From NCBI GenBank assembly GCA_012270965.1, contig JAAXHJ010000068.1:1-50245 (forward strand): DNA of 50,245 nucleotides, read 5' to 3'. Position 1 is the stretch's first letter. Every line of letters starts with the position of its first letter. The translations under genes and the position numbers were made by a program. The stretch is from Candidatus Palauibacter poriticola (GTDB taxonomy: Bacteria > Gemmatimonadota > Gemmatimonadetes > Palauibacterales > Palauibacteraceae). The notes under the pieces were generated by a model. It was not told where the DNA came from. It searched no databases and worked only from the letters and a program-made list of their open reading frames with translations. Below, in pieces: positions 33,502 to 42,152 of the stretch.

Positions 33502-33513
33502 TCGGAGGCACGA

Positions 33514-34029
33514 ATGACCGGTTCCGGACGAACCCCGCCCACCCTCGCACTCGCCGCGCTCGGCGCAATCCTCCTCATCGGTGTCGTCGGCGCGGGGTCG
33601 AAGGCCGGCGGCGCGGGATCGAAGGCCGCCGCCGCGGGGTCGAAGGCCGGCGGCGCGGGGTCGAAGGCCGCCGCCGCGCAGGACGGCGCATTCTACGAAA
33701 TCCGCAACTATCACTTCGATCCGGCGCGGTTCGATGAATACTCGGAGGTCGCGAAGGGAGAATACATCCGCTACCTGCGCGAACATCTGGACATCGTCGG
33801 CTTCTGGATCGAATCGGGCATCCCGGCGGAGGTCCGGGGCGCGGAGCAGGACGCACTCGGTCCCGCGAACGTCACGTGGGTCATTCGCTGGGCGTCGAAG
33901 GAGGAGCGGGACGAAAAGCTCCCCGAGGTTCTCGGTACGCCGGAGTGGCGTGAGATCTTCGCCGAAGTTCCCGGAGGCGGCGCGAGCTACCTGAGAATCG
34001 AGTCGCGCTTCATGTCGTCGCTCGACTGA
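33514..34029 (+). CDS. Exported NIPSNAP-family protein with a repetitive linker
   Basis: 171 residues from ATG 33514 with GGAGG upstream. A hydrophobic N-terminal segment (LALAALGAILLIGVV) is followed by four 7-residue repeats (GSKAGGA and GSKAAAA alternating). The NIPSNAP domain comes next (YEIRNYHFDPARFDEYSEVA, then VIRWASKEERDEKLPEVLG). NIPSNAP is a ferredoxin-like dimeric alpha-beta barrel of unclear chemistry, usually cytoplasmic; here it seems exported or membrane-tethered by a spacer. It follows the aminotransferase gene closely. Confidence 0.8.
   Translation: MTGSGRTPPTLALAALGAILLIGVVGAGSKAGGAGSKAAAAGSKAGGAGSKAAAAQDGAFYEIRNYHFDPARFDEYSEVAKGEYIRYLREHLDIVGFWIESGIPAEVRGAEQDALGPANVTWVIRWASKEERDEKLPEVLGTPEWREIFAEVPGGGASYLRIESRFMSSLD
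33595..33678. repeat. 21-bp repeat, 4 copies (42-bp higher-order unit), inside coding sequence
   Basis: Four in-frame 21-bp units alternate between two variants, making two 42-bp units that differ by a single base. They encode the GSKAGGA/GSKAAAA spacer. The near identity at the DNA level points to recent duplication. Confidence 0.93.
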
Positions 34030-34118
34030 CGGACGGCGATCAAGCGCCCGTCCGTATCCGGGGTAGGCGTCCCGTCGATGTCGTCCGATCCACGCAGGAA
34101 TAGGGTCGCCCCGCTCCG

Positions 34119-34736
34119 TCAGCAGCGCCCCTGTCTGAAGTCGGCGGGGCGGCAGGCGAACCCCCACTCCGCCCACAGCCCCCGCCCCTCCGCCGACGCG
34201 GCGGCTTCCGCGGCCTCGATCCTGTCCGCGTATCGGCGGTTGGGCGGGATGATGAACGCGAGAGCGTACCCGCTCGCCACCATGTGTTCGTTCAGCATGT
34301 CCCCGTCCGGGAGGAAGAGGTAGGCGAGGTCCCGGTCGAAGGAATCCACGCGAACCGCGTCGTACTCGACGCCGAGGGCCGTGTTCACCGGCGCCACCCG
34401 CAGCAACTCGTCGCGCGCGTGATCTCCCCACGGTTCCTGCGCGATCTCCGGCGCGTCGATGGAGAGAAGCCGGATCTCCCGGCCATCGGCGCAGCGGACG
34501 GAATCCCCGTCGATCACGAAAGAGAGGACGCAGTCCCCGCTTGGCATGGGGGGCGGCGGGGCCGGGGGCGGAATCGACTCCGAGCACCGCACCGCCGCGA
34601 GGGCGGCGAGGAGGACGGCAGCCGCGCGGCGCGAGCGACGACCCCCCCGGCGCGGCCCCCCGATCCCGGGCGCGGTCCGGGCGCGGGCCGAAAACCGCGG
34701 CGAGGAGGGCCGACTCTGCGGGCGGGAGCGGATCAC
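34119..34736 (-). CDS. Staphylococcal nuclease-like exported protein
   Basis: 205 residues from GTG 34736; ATG 34781 would overlap the upstream gene. A basic N-terminus and a hydrophobic stretch ending in Cys (AAAVLLAALAAVRC) suggest export, possibly as a lipoprotein. The thermonuclease domain follows a Pro-rich linker: VIDGDSVRC, REIRLLSIDAPEIAQEPWGD (supplying the catalytic Arg and Glu region), VRVDSFDRDLAYLFLPDGD and LNEHMVASGYA. The domain is calcium-dependent in relatives and degrades extracellular or periplasmic nucleic acid. A 17-bp tandem repeat spans its start (34728-34769). Confidence 0.78.
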   Translation of the reverse strand: MIRSRPQSRPSSPRFSARARTAPGIGGPRRGGRRSRRAAAVLLAALAAVRCSESIPPPAPPPPMPSGDCVLSFVIDGDSVRCADGREIRLLSIDAPEIAQEPWGDHARDELLRVAPVNTALGVEYDAVRVDSFDRDLAYLFLPDGDMLNEHMVASGYALAFIIPPNRRYADRIEAAEAAASAEGRGLWAEWGFACRPADFRQGRC

Positions 34737-34769
34737 GGACCGACGCGGATCACGGGCCGACGCGGATCG
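34728..34769. repeat. 17-bp tandem repeat, about 2.5 copies, at a gene junction
   Basis: Units at 34728-34744 and 34745-34761 differ by one base, with a partial third unit to 34769. They span the stop of the DUF6503 gene and the start of the nuclease gene. Each unit contains GTGATC on the complement, so the duplication has created two GTG codons in different frames. Confidence 0.85.
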
Positions 34770-35565
34770 TCCCCACCGCATCGGTGCCTAGATGACGGCC
34801 GTCGGCGTTCACGTACCAGCCCCGCAGCCGCGGCAGGCGCAGTCCGCCGCCCTCGGCCAAGCCTTCGAAGGTGATGTACTCGCCATCGTTCGCGCTCTCG
34901 TCGTGGTAGAAGCGGCAACCCACGAGCTGGGCGGTCCCGGGGTCGAAGTAGAAGTACCACGTGTCGCCGCCGGTATCGGGGTCGTAGGTGACCCGGACGG
35001 CGTGGACCTCCCGGTCCATGAAGACGGTCCCGATGATGTCGGGGTCGAGGTGGGAGCCGGGGTCGGAGATCTTCATCGGAAGGCCCGCCAGGAACCCGTA
35101 GTAGCTGCGCCAGAACATCCCGTCTTCGCGGTGGAGGCGCATGCGCTCGCGATCCGCGCCCGGGAGGTCCGCCTGTGCGACCCCGTCCACGGTCGCGGAC
35201 CACCCATCGGCCGCGGTCTCGTACTCGATCGAGGACCCCCGATAGCGGCCCGCCAAGGCGAAGTTGCGTTCGTCCGCGCCGAACTCCAAGTCGACGGCGA
35301 CGCGTTCCCCGCCTTCTCCGTCGGTTCCGGTCCACGACATCGAGATCGGCCGGCTTCCCCAGACCCCGTCCGGATCGTGAAAGGCCACCGATCGCGCCAC
35401 GAGTTCCTGCGCAGGGGTGGGCTCGGCTTCCTCGGCCGAGGAGGAGGCGTCCTCGTCCGCCGGGGGACGAGGGCCGCAGGCGGCGGCGAGGGGGACGAGC
35501 CAGAGCCAGGATCCGGCGCGCAAGGCGGGTCGGAACGCCGGTCGGAACATCCGGAGAGTCTTCAT
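34750..35565 (-). CDS. DUF6503-family lipoprotein
   Basis: 271 residues from ATG 35565. The lipoprotein signal is LWLVPLAAAC, followed by an acidic linker (DEDASSSAEEAE). The mature domain has the family look: VARSVAFHDPDGVWGS near its start, LAGLPMKISDPGSHLDPDII, VTYDPDTGGDTWYFYFDPGT and CRFYHDESANDGEYITFEGL. It is probably a beta-rich envelope protein; no activity is known. The ribosome-binding site is weak. It is divergent from the FKBP gene, and the nuclease gene follows on the same strand. Confidence 0.75.
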   Translation of the reverse strand: MKTLRMFRPAFRPALRAGSWLWLVPLAAACGPRPPADEDASSSAEEAEPTPAQELVARSVAFHDPDGVWGSRPISMSWTGTDGEGGERVAVDLEFGADERNFALAGRYRGSSIEYETAADGWSATVDGVAQADLPGADRERMRLHREDGMFWRSYYGFLAGLPMKISDPGSHLDPDIIGTVFMDREVHAVRVTYDPDTGGDTWYFYFDPGTAQLVGCRFYHDESANDGEYITFEGLAEGGGLRLPRLRGWYVNADGRHLGTDAVGTIRVGP

Positions 35566-35640
35566 TCCTGATACTAGCAACCCGCGTTGAAACGCCGCTA
35601 CATTCGGGCGATTCGTCACTTTCCACTTTCGGAGGTTTTC

Positions 35641-36240
35641 ATGCGGCGTGATACGACATCGAACAGGTTTCGGACCGCGGCGATCTGGCTGCTGGCGCCG
35701 CTCGCCATCGCATGCGCGGGCGACGCGGGAGAGGACGCGGAGGACGCGGAGAGCGGCGGGGAGGGCGCGCCCGAGGCACTGGCGGCGACCGAGGCGACCG
35801 GCCCGCCCGAGGGCGTGATCACGGATCCCCGGGAGATGACTTACGCCGATGAACTCGCGGTGGACCTCGATGCGATGGAGGAGACCGAGAGCGGTCTCTT
35901 CATTCAGGTATTGCGGGAAGGGAGCGGACCACCGGCCGGCTACGGCGACGAGATGGGCGTGCACTATACCGTCTGGCTTCCCAACGGGAGCAAGGTGGAC
36001 TCAAGCCACGATCACGACCCTCCGGAGCCGCTCGACATGGTGCTCGGGTCGACCTCTCTGATCGACGGCTGGGTGGAGGGGGTCACGGGCATGCGGATGG
36101 GCGAGCGCCGCAAGCTCGTGCTGCCGTACGATCTCGCGTATGGGACCGAGGGTCGGCCGCCGGCGATTCCGCCCTATTCGCCGCTCGTGTTCGAGGTCGA
36201 ACTCGCGGAGCACATTCCCACCGGGGAAAGCGGATCGTGA
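35641..36240 (+). CDS. FKBP-type peptidyl-prolyl isomerase, lipoprotein
   Basis: 199 residues from ATG 35641 with GGAGG six bases upstream. The lipobox LAPLAIAC is followed by a long acidic linker. The C-terminal FKBP domain is complete: GDEMGVHYTVWLPNGSKVDS, MVLGSTSLIDGWVEGVTGMR, MGERRKLVLPYDLAYG and PPYSPLVFEVEL. It would speed proline isomerisation during folding of exported proteins in the envelope. A FAH-family gene follows 31 bp later. Confidence 0.92.
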   Translation: MRRDTTSNRFRTAAIWLLAPLAIACAGDAGEDAEDAESGGEGAPEALAATEATGPPEGVITDPREMTYADELAVDLDAMEETESGLFIQVLREGSGPPAGYGDEMGVHYTVWLPNGSKVDSSHDHDPPEPLDMVLGSTSLIDGWVEGVTGMRMGERRKLVLPYDLAYGTEGRPPAIPPYSPLVFEVELAEHIPTGESGS

Positions 36241-36271
36241 TCCGAACGACCGGGGCGATCGGGTCTAGGCG

Positions 36272-37135
36272 GTGACCGCGTACGTCCGTTATGTCGCGCC
36301 GGACGCCCTTCGGCGGACCTCGGCCGCGCTCCCGCGGCGCACGGTCGCGACCGGCCTCGACGGCGACGCCCGCTGGGGAGTCGTGGAGGATGAGGTCCTC
36401 GCGGACGGAATCATCGAGGATACCATGGTGGAGGAACTGGCGCTGCCTCCCTTCGGCGGGGAAGTCCGCACCGGGAAGCGGATGCCGCTCTCTGAGCTTC
36501 ACCTGCTCGCGCCGGCGACTCCGTCGAAGGTCATCGCGGTAGGTTTGAACTACGGGAGCCACCTCGACAACAGCCCGATCGGGACACGCCCGCAGCCCAC
36601 CGAACCCGGCCTGTTCGCCAAACTGCCGAGTTCGATCGTCGGGCCCGGCGCCGCGATCGAGATCCCCCGGGACGCGGAAGTCGTCCACGCGGAGGGAGAA
36701 GTCGTCGTCGTCATCGGCCACATGGCGCGTCACGTCAGCCGGGAAGAGGCTTGCGACCGCATTTTCGGCGTGACCGCGGGCAACGACGTGAGCGAGCGGA
36801 CCTGGCAGCGCGACGACCTGCAATGGGTCCGGGCCAAGGGCAGCGATTCGTTCGGGCCGCTCGGACCGCGGCTCGTGACCGGCGCGGCGTGGGAGGACCT
36901 GCGCCTGCGCACGCGCCTCAACGGCGAGGTCGTGCAGGACGCGCGCACCTCGGATCTCATCTTCTCCATCCCCGAGATCATCGCCTACGCAAGCCGCTAC
37001 TTCACGCTCCTTCCCGGCGACGTGATCTACACGGGAACACCCGGAAGGACGTCGACGCTCTCTCCCGGCGACCGGGTCGAGGTGGAGGTGGAGGGCGTCG
37101 GCGTCCTGGCAAACCCGGTGGAGGCCGGTAAGTGA
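36272..37135 (+). CDS. Fumarylacetoacetate hydrolase family protein
   Basis: 287 residues from GTG 36272. The FAH core shows SKVIAVGLNYGSHLDNS, PSSIVGPGAAIEIPRDAEVV, the metal-binding acidic pair HAEGEVVVVIG, TAGNDVSERTWQRDD, AKGSDSFGPLGP and GDVIYTGTPGRTSTLSPGD. Members cleave or hydrate C-C bonds in aromatic catabolism (for example 5-carboxymethyl-2-hydroxymuconate pathways) or act as acylpyruvases. No pathway genes are nearby, so the substrate is undetermined. Confidence 0.9.
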   Translation: MTAYVRYVAPDALRRTSAALPRRTVATGLDGDARWGVVEDEVLADGIIEDTMVEELALPPFGGEVRTGKRMPLSELHLLAPATPSKVIAVGLNYGSHLDNSPIGTRPQPTEPGLFAKLPSSIVGPGAAIEIPRDAEVVHAEGEVVVVIGHMARHVSREEACDRIFGVTAGNDVSERTWQRDDLQWVRAKGSDSFGPLGPRLVTGAAWEDLRLRTRLNGEVVQDARTSDLIFSIPEIIAYASRYFTLLPGDVIYTGTPGRTSTLSPGDRVEVEVEGVGVLANPVEAGK

Positions 37136-37202
37136 AGACCAAAACCCGACGCATTGAAGACTGGCGAGGGCCCGCACGCCCATAAGTGAGGGTATAGTTC
37201 CA

Positions 37203-40200
37203 ATGAAGGCAACCGGCAGACGGTTTCTCCCGGTGGTTCCGACGCTGGCGGCCGCGCTCGCCATCCCGGCCGCCGCCGCGTCCCAGCAGACGCCGGATCT
37301 CGCCACGCTGTTCGAATTGGGGACGCTCGTGCTCGATACGAACGGCGACAGCGTGCCCGATCTCGTCAACGCGGCGCTCGTTCTCGGGGAAGATCCGTCG
37401 CCGGGCGTTCTCGCGGCGGCGGCTGAGATCGCCGCTCGGCTGGGATTCGAGACGATGGCAATGGAGCTGCCGCTGTTCAGGGATCTCGAGGGGGGACAGG
37501 TCGGAGTCGTCGTGGGACGGAGCGGGCTCGCGGCGGCCGGCCTCCGCACGCCGGGCATCGACCCGGCGTCGCTCGATGCCGGAGAGGGAGCCGTCGCGGT
37601 GCGGGAGGAGGGCGGGCGCACTTGGGTGCTCGTCGTCGGCGGAGACGAGGAGGGGCTGCACGTCGCGGCCCGCCTCTTCGCGGGCGTCCTGCCGCATACG
37701 CGGACGCTCTCGACGACGAAGCTGGATCGCGTCCGCGATGATCTCGCCGAGACGCTCGAGGCCGGAGGCGTGGCGGGTGCCACGGTGCGCCTCGTTCAGG
37801 CGCGGGTCGAAGCGGGGCAGGCCGGGGTGGGACGCGTGATCGCCGAGATCGAGGTGGATGAGGCGGAGCGGAGCACCGCTGCGGAGCTCCTGCGCAGACT
37901 CGCCGCGGGCGACGTGGCCCCCGATCCCACCGAGCCGGAAGCGCCGGAAGTGCCGGAAGAGCCGCAGGAGCCGGGATCCGAGGCCCGGGGCGCGTCGGCC
38001 GGAGCGGAGACTCCCCGCGCACGTCTGGCGTATCCCGGTCTGGAATCGGTGGAGGCGCGGCTGGCGGGCGGCCCCACGATCCGGATCGCCGGGCGCGCGG
38101 CACCGGATGCCCCGGGGCCGGTCGCGGGCCGGCCGGGGAGCGGCGGCAAGAACGACATGGACCTTTCCAACGTCTACACCTCCGATGGGCTGCTCGGCGG
38201 AGGGGTGCTCCCGAACCGCGTGGACGCGATGCTCGCGCCCGGCGAGGGAGGCATCGACGGCCTGCCCGATCTGGCCGGGCGGCTCGGACTCGAATCGACC
38301 GGGATCACCGTGCCGCTCGTCGCTCCGGCCTCGTCGATCGAAGCGGCCGCCGCCCGGCCCACGCTCGTCTTGGCCGGGGTGGACAACGCCCTGACCCGGC
38401 AGCTCGCCGACAGCGCGAAGGTCGATCCGGGTTCGCTCGCCCCCGGCGAGGGGCTCATCCAGGTGGTCCCGGCGGCCTTCGGGTCCAAACCGGCCCTCGT
38501 CGTCTCCGGCGCTGACGCCGCCGGGGCCGAGCGCGCGCTCGACCAGCTGGCTCTGACGTTCCCGCACCTCGCGGAGCGCGGCGACGACCGCCCCACCGTC
38601 GACGACGTCGAGCGCGGGCTGTGGGACGCGCTGTCCGGCCACTCGCCCGTGGGCCAGGCGGCGATCGGCCTCTACAAGCTCGGCCGCATCGCCGACAAGC
38701 TCGCGGATCGGCAGATCGCCCGCGCGGACGTGCTGCTCTCCGTCGAGAAGGCCGACCCGGGCCTTCGGGCCTACGTACAGGCGCGGGCGGCGGAGACGCT
38801 GGGCCTCTCCGATGCCGCCGCCGTCGACGTCACGGTCGACGATCGCGATGTCCTGCGGGCCGCCACCATCTTTGCCGACACACTCTCGCTGCCCTCGGAA
38901 GTCGACCGCTTCCGTGGCCTGTTCCGCACCCGGGTGCTCCCGGCCGCCGCAGCCGCCGGCACCGACGGTCCCATCCGGGTGGAGGCCCGCCTCAGCGAGC
39001 CGCCGGAGATCCGCCGCCAACTGGAGCGGGAGGCGCGGAACGCCCTGATCGAGGCGGGGGCCCCGGCCGACGCGGTCGAAGTCCGCATCCTCTCCGCCTT
39101 CAAGCAGGGGTACTCGTGGCTCGAGGAGGTCGTGCTCCCACGACTGGAAGGACGCGATGTCGGGGAGATCGTCATCCGCTTCCGCCGCAACGATCCGCCG
39201 GTGGAGTGGCCCCAGCAGGCGATCCACACCGCCGTCCGCTGGCTACACGAGATCTTCCCGATCGACGAGGTGTTCGCCCGCGAGCTTGGCATCGGGCTGG
39301 AGCGGATCCGCTTCGAGCAAACGACCGACGGACCGATCTACGAGGTGACCGTCACGGACTCGGGCGGCACCGAGATTCTGTCCGGCGATTTCGAGCCCCG
39401 CCGGGTGATGCGTCCGTACTTCGACCGCTTCCGGGACTACGAGCACGTCCGCGTGACGACCGGCTGGATCCGTGCGGCGGCGGGAGGCCGCACGCTCGTC
39501 GACGAACGCATCGTCACCGACCCGGAGGCCTTCTGGGACCATTACCAGAGCGTCGTGCTCCCCGCCATCTACGATTACGTGATGGACCGGCACGACGGGA
39601 TCCCGGAGGGCGGGAACTCGGACGCGCCCTACTTCGGCGAACTGACGGTCGAACTCGAGATGAGCGAGCCCAACTACCGGCTCGAGATCGACAACGAGAT
39701 TCACGCCCCGATGGACGCCCTGCATGAAGAAATCTACTTCGGCACGATCGAGTTCTTCGACATGCTGGGCCGGAACTCGCGCGGGCGGGGGCTGACCTTC
39801 CCCGGCCGCATCCTCCCGGTCATGCGGCCGCGCGCCGACGGACGGGCAGGGGTGCTCCGGGTGAGCTTCACGGGGTTCGCCACCCCCCGGCCCGCGGTCT
39901 CCGTCGCCTTCGAGGACGCGGCGGGCACGGCGGACACGATACGGCTCGACATCCCGAAGACGGGCATTGAGCGCCCATCCGCTAGGCTGGCCATTGTGCG
40001 CGCCGGCGAGCCGGGGGTCGCGCACCTCGCGCTGCGCGTCCGCGTCGACACGGACGCCGACATGCGCGACAGCCTCCTCAACTACGCCCCGCCGCGGCAG
40101 GTCGACCGGAACATGGTCTCCGCCGAGCAGGTCGAGGCCATGGTACGCGAAATCGAGGCGCTGCGGGCGGGCGGCCTCTACGCCTCCTCGCTGGCCTGGC

Positions 40201-41507
40201 GCGGGCTCGGTTCCCTCGAGGTCTGGGCCGAATGGACGCACGAACAGGACCCGGAGTCCCGCCGCACCGCGCGACTCGCGGCGAACGGGACGCCGGCGGC
40301 ACCGCCCGATTGGCGCGGCCTTCTGCCCGACGGCTGGAGCTACGGGGGCGAACGTCTCGTCCAGTGGGAGACGCCCATGCCGCCCCCCGAAGGCCACGGG
40401 ATCCTGGCCAAGATGGCCGAGGCCTTCGAGGAAGTGACGATGTACAAGGTCGGCGAATCCTATCTGGGCAGGGACATCTGGGCGGCGGATCTCATGCCTC
40501 CGATCACGGCCTCGCACTGGTCCCGCGTGAAGGCGACGACCTTCAAGCCCACGGTCATCAACTCCGCGCGGCAGCACGCGAACGAAGTCTCCTCGACCAG
40601 CCACGTCCTCCGGCACGCCGAACTTCTCCTCACGGACCCCGAGCAGCGGGCCAAGCTCGACGACGTGAACGTCGTCATCCACCCGTTCACGAACCCCGAC
40701 GGGGCCCAGCTCGCCTACGACCTGTACCGGATCACGCCGGACTTCATCCTGCACGCGGGCTATCTCGGGTCGCTGGGAATCGACGCCACCACGGGGTCGC
40801 GGGACGACCACCCCATCTACCCCGAGGCACCCGTTCGGAACCGGCTGTGGGGCCGCTGGCTGCCCGACATATTCCTAAATCCGCACGGATACCCGTCCCA
40901 CCAAGTCGTGCAGTTGTTCAGCGAGTACTCGGGTCTCGTGCGGCGGGGACGCGTGACCGAGCGCAACTGGGGCCTCAACAAGGGCTGGTTCATACCGGGC
41001 TTCGGCTACGTCGACAGCCCCGAATACCCCCGGCACCGCGACGCGGCGTTCCAGATCCGCGGCTACATCACGCGCGGGATCAATTCCAATCGCGACGTGT
41101 TCGAGATGAACCAGCGGAATTACGACCGCTATCGCCGCTATGGGGCCGAATACGATCCCGACGTGTTCTACCTGCCGATGACGGACAGCGTGCTGATCCA
41201 GATGCCGCTCAAGGGATCGAGCGGTGAGTCCCGGTTCGGGTTCGATTCCCGCATCACGATCTGGTCGGGAACGACCGAGGCTCCGGACGAGACCGCCCAC
41301 GGACCCTGGATGGAGTTGGTCGCCAAGGCCGGGCTGTCGTGGAACCAGGCGATTCTCGACTACCTGTACGAGGGAGAACACGAGGTGAAACGCTCCGGCT
41401 CGTCCTTCTTCGGCGGCGTGTCGCTGCGCATGCACCGTCCCCGGCCTCCCGAGGACGAGGAGGAGTCGGAAGCGGAAGCCGTCACGACGGACGGCGGAGG
41501 CTCGTAG
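37203..41507 (+). CDS. Very large exported M14-family metallopeptidase
   Basis: 1434 residues from ATG 37203, which has GTGAGGG upstream and a possible -10 element TATAGT. A signal peptide ends near AAAASQQ. The catalytic zinc carboxypeptidase domain is at the C-terminal end: HxxE in SARQHANEVSST (about residue 1117), the conserved HPFTNPDGAQLAYDL, and the third zinc ligand probably in LNPHGYPSHQ (about 1223). The N-terminal 1000 residues are non-catalytic. Two segments in them look like copies of one module, about residues 95-190 (GQVGVVVGRSGL, then LVVGGDEEGLHVAARLF) and 380-460 (RPTLVLAGVDNA, then LVVSGADAAGAERAL). The tail is acidic. It probably digests peptides outside the cell. Its length is far above the 300-900 residues usual for M14. 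Confidence 0.87.
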   Translation: MKATGRRFLPVVPTLAAALAIPAAAASQQTPDLATLFELGTLVLDTNGDSVPDLVNAALVLGEDPSPGVLAAAAEIAARLGFETMAMELPLFRDLEGGQVGVVVGRSGLAAAGLRTPGIDPASLDAGEGAVAVREEGGRTWVLVVGGDEEGLHVAARLFAGVLPHTRTLSTTKLDRVRDDLAETLEAGGVAGATVRLVQARVEAGQAGVGRVIAEIEVDEAERSTAAELLRRLAAGDVAPDPTEPEAPEVPEEPQEPGSEARGASAGAETPRARLAYPGLESVEARLAGGPTIRIAGRAAPDAPGPVAGRPGSGGKNDMDLSNVYTSDGLLGGGVLPNRVDAMLAPGEGGIDGLPDLAGRLGLESTGITVPLVAPASSIEAAAARPTLVLAGVDNALTRQLADSAKVDPGSLAPGEGLIQVVPAAFGSKPALVVSGADAAGAERALDQLALTFPHLAERGDDRPTVDDVERGLWDALSGHSPVGQAAIGLYKLGRIADKLADRQIARADVLLSVEKADPGLRAYVQARAAETLGLSDAAAVDVTVDDRDVLRAATIFADTLSLPSEVDRFRGLFRTRVLPAAAAAGTDGPIRVEARLSEPPEIRRQLEREARNALIEAGAPADAVEVRILSAFKQGYSWLEEVVLPRLEGRDVGEIVIRFRRNDPPVEWPQQAIHTAVRWLHEIFPIDEVFARELGIGLERIRFEQTTDGPIYEVTVTDSGGTEILSGDFEPRRVMRPYFDRFRDYEHVRVTTGWIRAAAGGRTLVDERIVTDPEAFWDHYQSVVLPAIYDYVMDRHDGIPEGGNSDAPYFGELTVELEMSEPNYRLEIDNEIHAPMDALHEEIYFGTIEFFDMLGRNSRGRGLTFPGRILPVMRPRADGRAGVLRVSFTGFATPRPAVSVAFEDAAGTADTIRLDIPKTGIERPSARLAIVRAGEPGVAHLALRVRVDTDADMRDSLLNYAPPRQVDRNMVSAEQVEAMVREIEALRAGGLYASSLAWRGLGSLEVWAEWTHEQDPESRRTARLAANGTPAAPPDWRGLLPDGWSYGGERLVQWETPMPPPEGHGILAKMAEAFEEVTMYKVGESYLGRDIWAADLMPPITASHWSRVKATTFKPTVINSARQHANEVSSTSHVLRHAELLLTDPEQRAKLDDVNVVIHPFTNPDGAQLAYDLYRITPDFILHAGYLGSLGIDATTGSRDDHPIYPEAPVRNRLWGRWLPDIFLNPHGYPSHQVVQLFSEYSGLVRRGRVTERNWGLNKGWFIPGFGYVDSPEYPRHRDAAFQIRGYITRGINSNRDVFEMNQRNYDRYRRYGAEYDPDVFYLPMTDSVLIQMPLKGSSGESRFGFDSRITIWSGTTEAPDETAHGPWMELVAKAGLSWNQAILDYLYEGEHEVKRSGSSFFGGVSLRMHRPRPPEDEEESEAEAVTTDGGGS

Positions 41508-41532
41508 AAGCGCATACTTGCTCCGGCCCGGC

Positions 41533-41546
41533 ACCTGAATTCAGGT
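41533..41546. promoter_or_regulatory. 14-bp perfect palindrome upstream of cytochrome c gene
   Basis: ACCTGAATTCAGGT is fully self-complementary and lies about 39 bp before the cytochrome c start, in a 77-bp gap. It could bind a dimeric regulator. No such regulator is seen nearby. Confidence 0.4.
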
Positions 41547-41584
41547 TGGGGCGTTCTCGCGCCGTTCAACGCAGGGGAATCCCG

Positions 41585-42124
41585 ATGCACATATCGAAGA
41601 ACATGCCGCACCGCCTTCCGAACGCCGCCTCTCGGAACGCCGCTTCTCGGAACGCTGCCCCATGGAGGGGGGTTCGCCCGAACGCTTCCGCACGGAGGGG
41701 GATCGGCGGGTCGGTCTGGCTGGCGGCGGTCGCGGTCATCCTCGGCGTCTCGAACCTCGCGGGCCAGGAGGAGGGCGGCGATGCGGGGGAGGCCGCGGCG
41801 GCGGTCAACACGACCCATGGCGTGTTCAGCGAGGAACAGGCGACGCGCGGCGAGGATGTTTTCTACAACATCTGCGCGGAATGCCACTTCGAGGAGGATT
41901 TCGGGGGACCGTTCATCCAATCTTGGGTCGGGGCCTCCGTGAAGGACCTTCTCGACGAGATCGTGGCCACGATGCCGGAGGACAACCCGGGCGGGCTTCC
42001 GAGCGAGCAGTACGTTGACGTGATCACGTACATGTTCAAGATCAACGGCCTGCCGACCGGCGAAGACGAACTGACCGCGGAGGATCTGGAAGCGGTGGAG
42101 ATCGAGGTCGACCTCGACCCCTGA
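41585..42124 (+). CDS. Exported c-type cytochrome
   Basis: 179 residues from ATG 41585. A long Arg/Asn/Ala-rich leader, built partly from a 15-bp repeat (NAASR twice), precedes the hydrophobic segment SVWLAAVAVILGVSNLAG. The haem-binding motif CAECH is at residues 97-101 and the likely axial Met is in VATMPEDNPGG (M130). A single haem with this spacing fits a class I cytochrome c, exported and periplasmic or membrane-tethered, serving in electron transfer. The unusual leader may mean the real start is downstream (for instance the ATG seven codons in). Confidence 0.85.
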   Translation: MHISKNMPHRLPNAASRNAASRNAAPWRGVRPNASARRGIGGSVWLAAVAVILGVSNLAGQEEGGDAGEAAAAVNTTHGVFSEEQATRGEDVFYNICAECHFEEDFGGPFIQSWVGASVKDLLDEIVATMPEDNPGGLPSEQYVDVITYMFKINGLPTGEDELTAEDLEAVEIEVDLDP

Positions 42125-42152
42125 CGCCGGGCCGTACACGACGCGCGACTCC

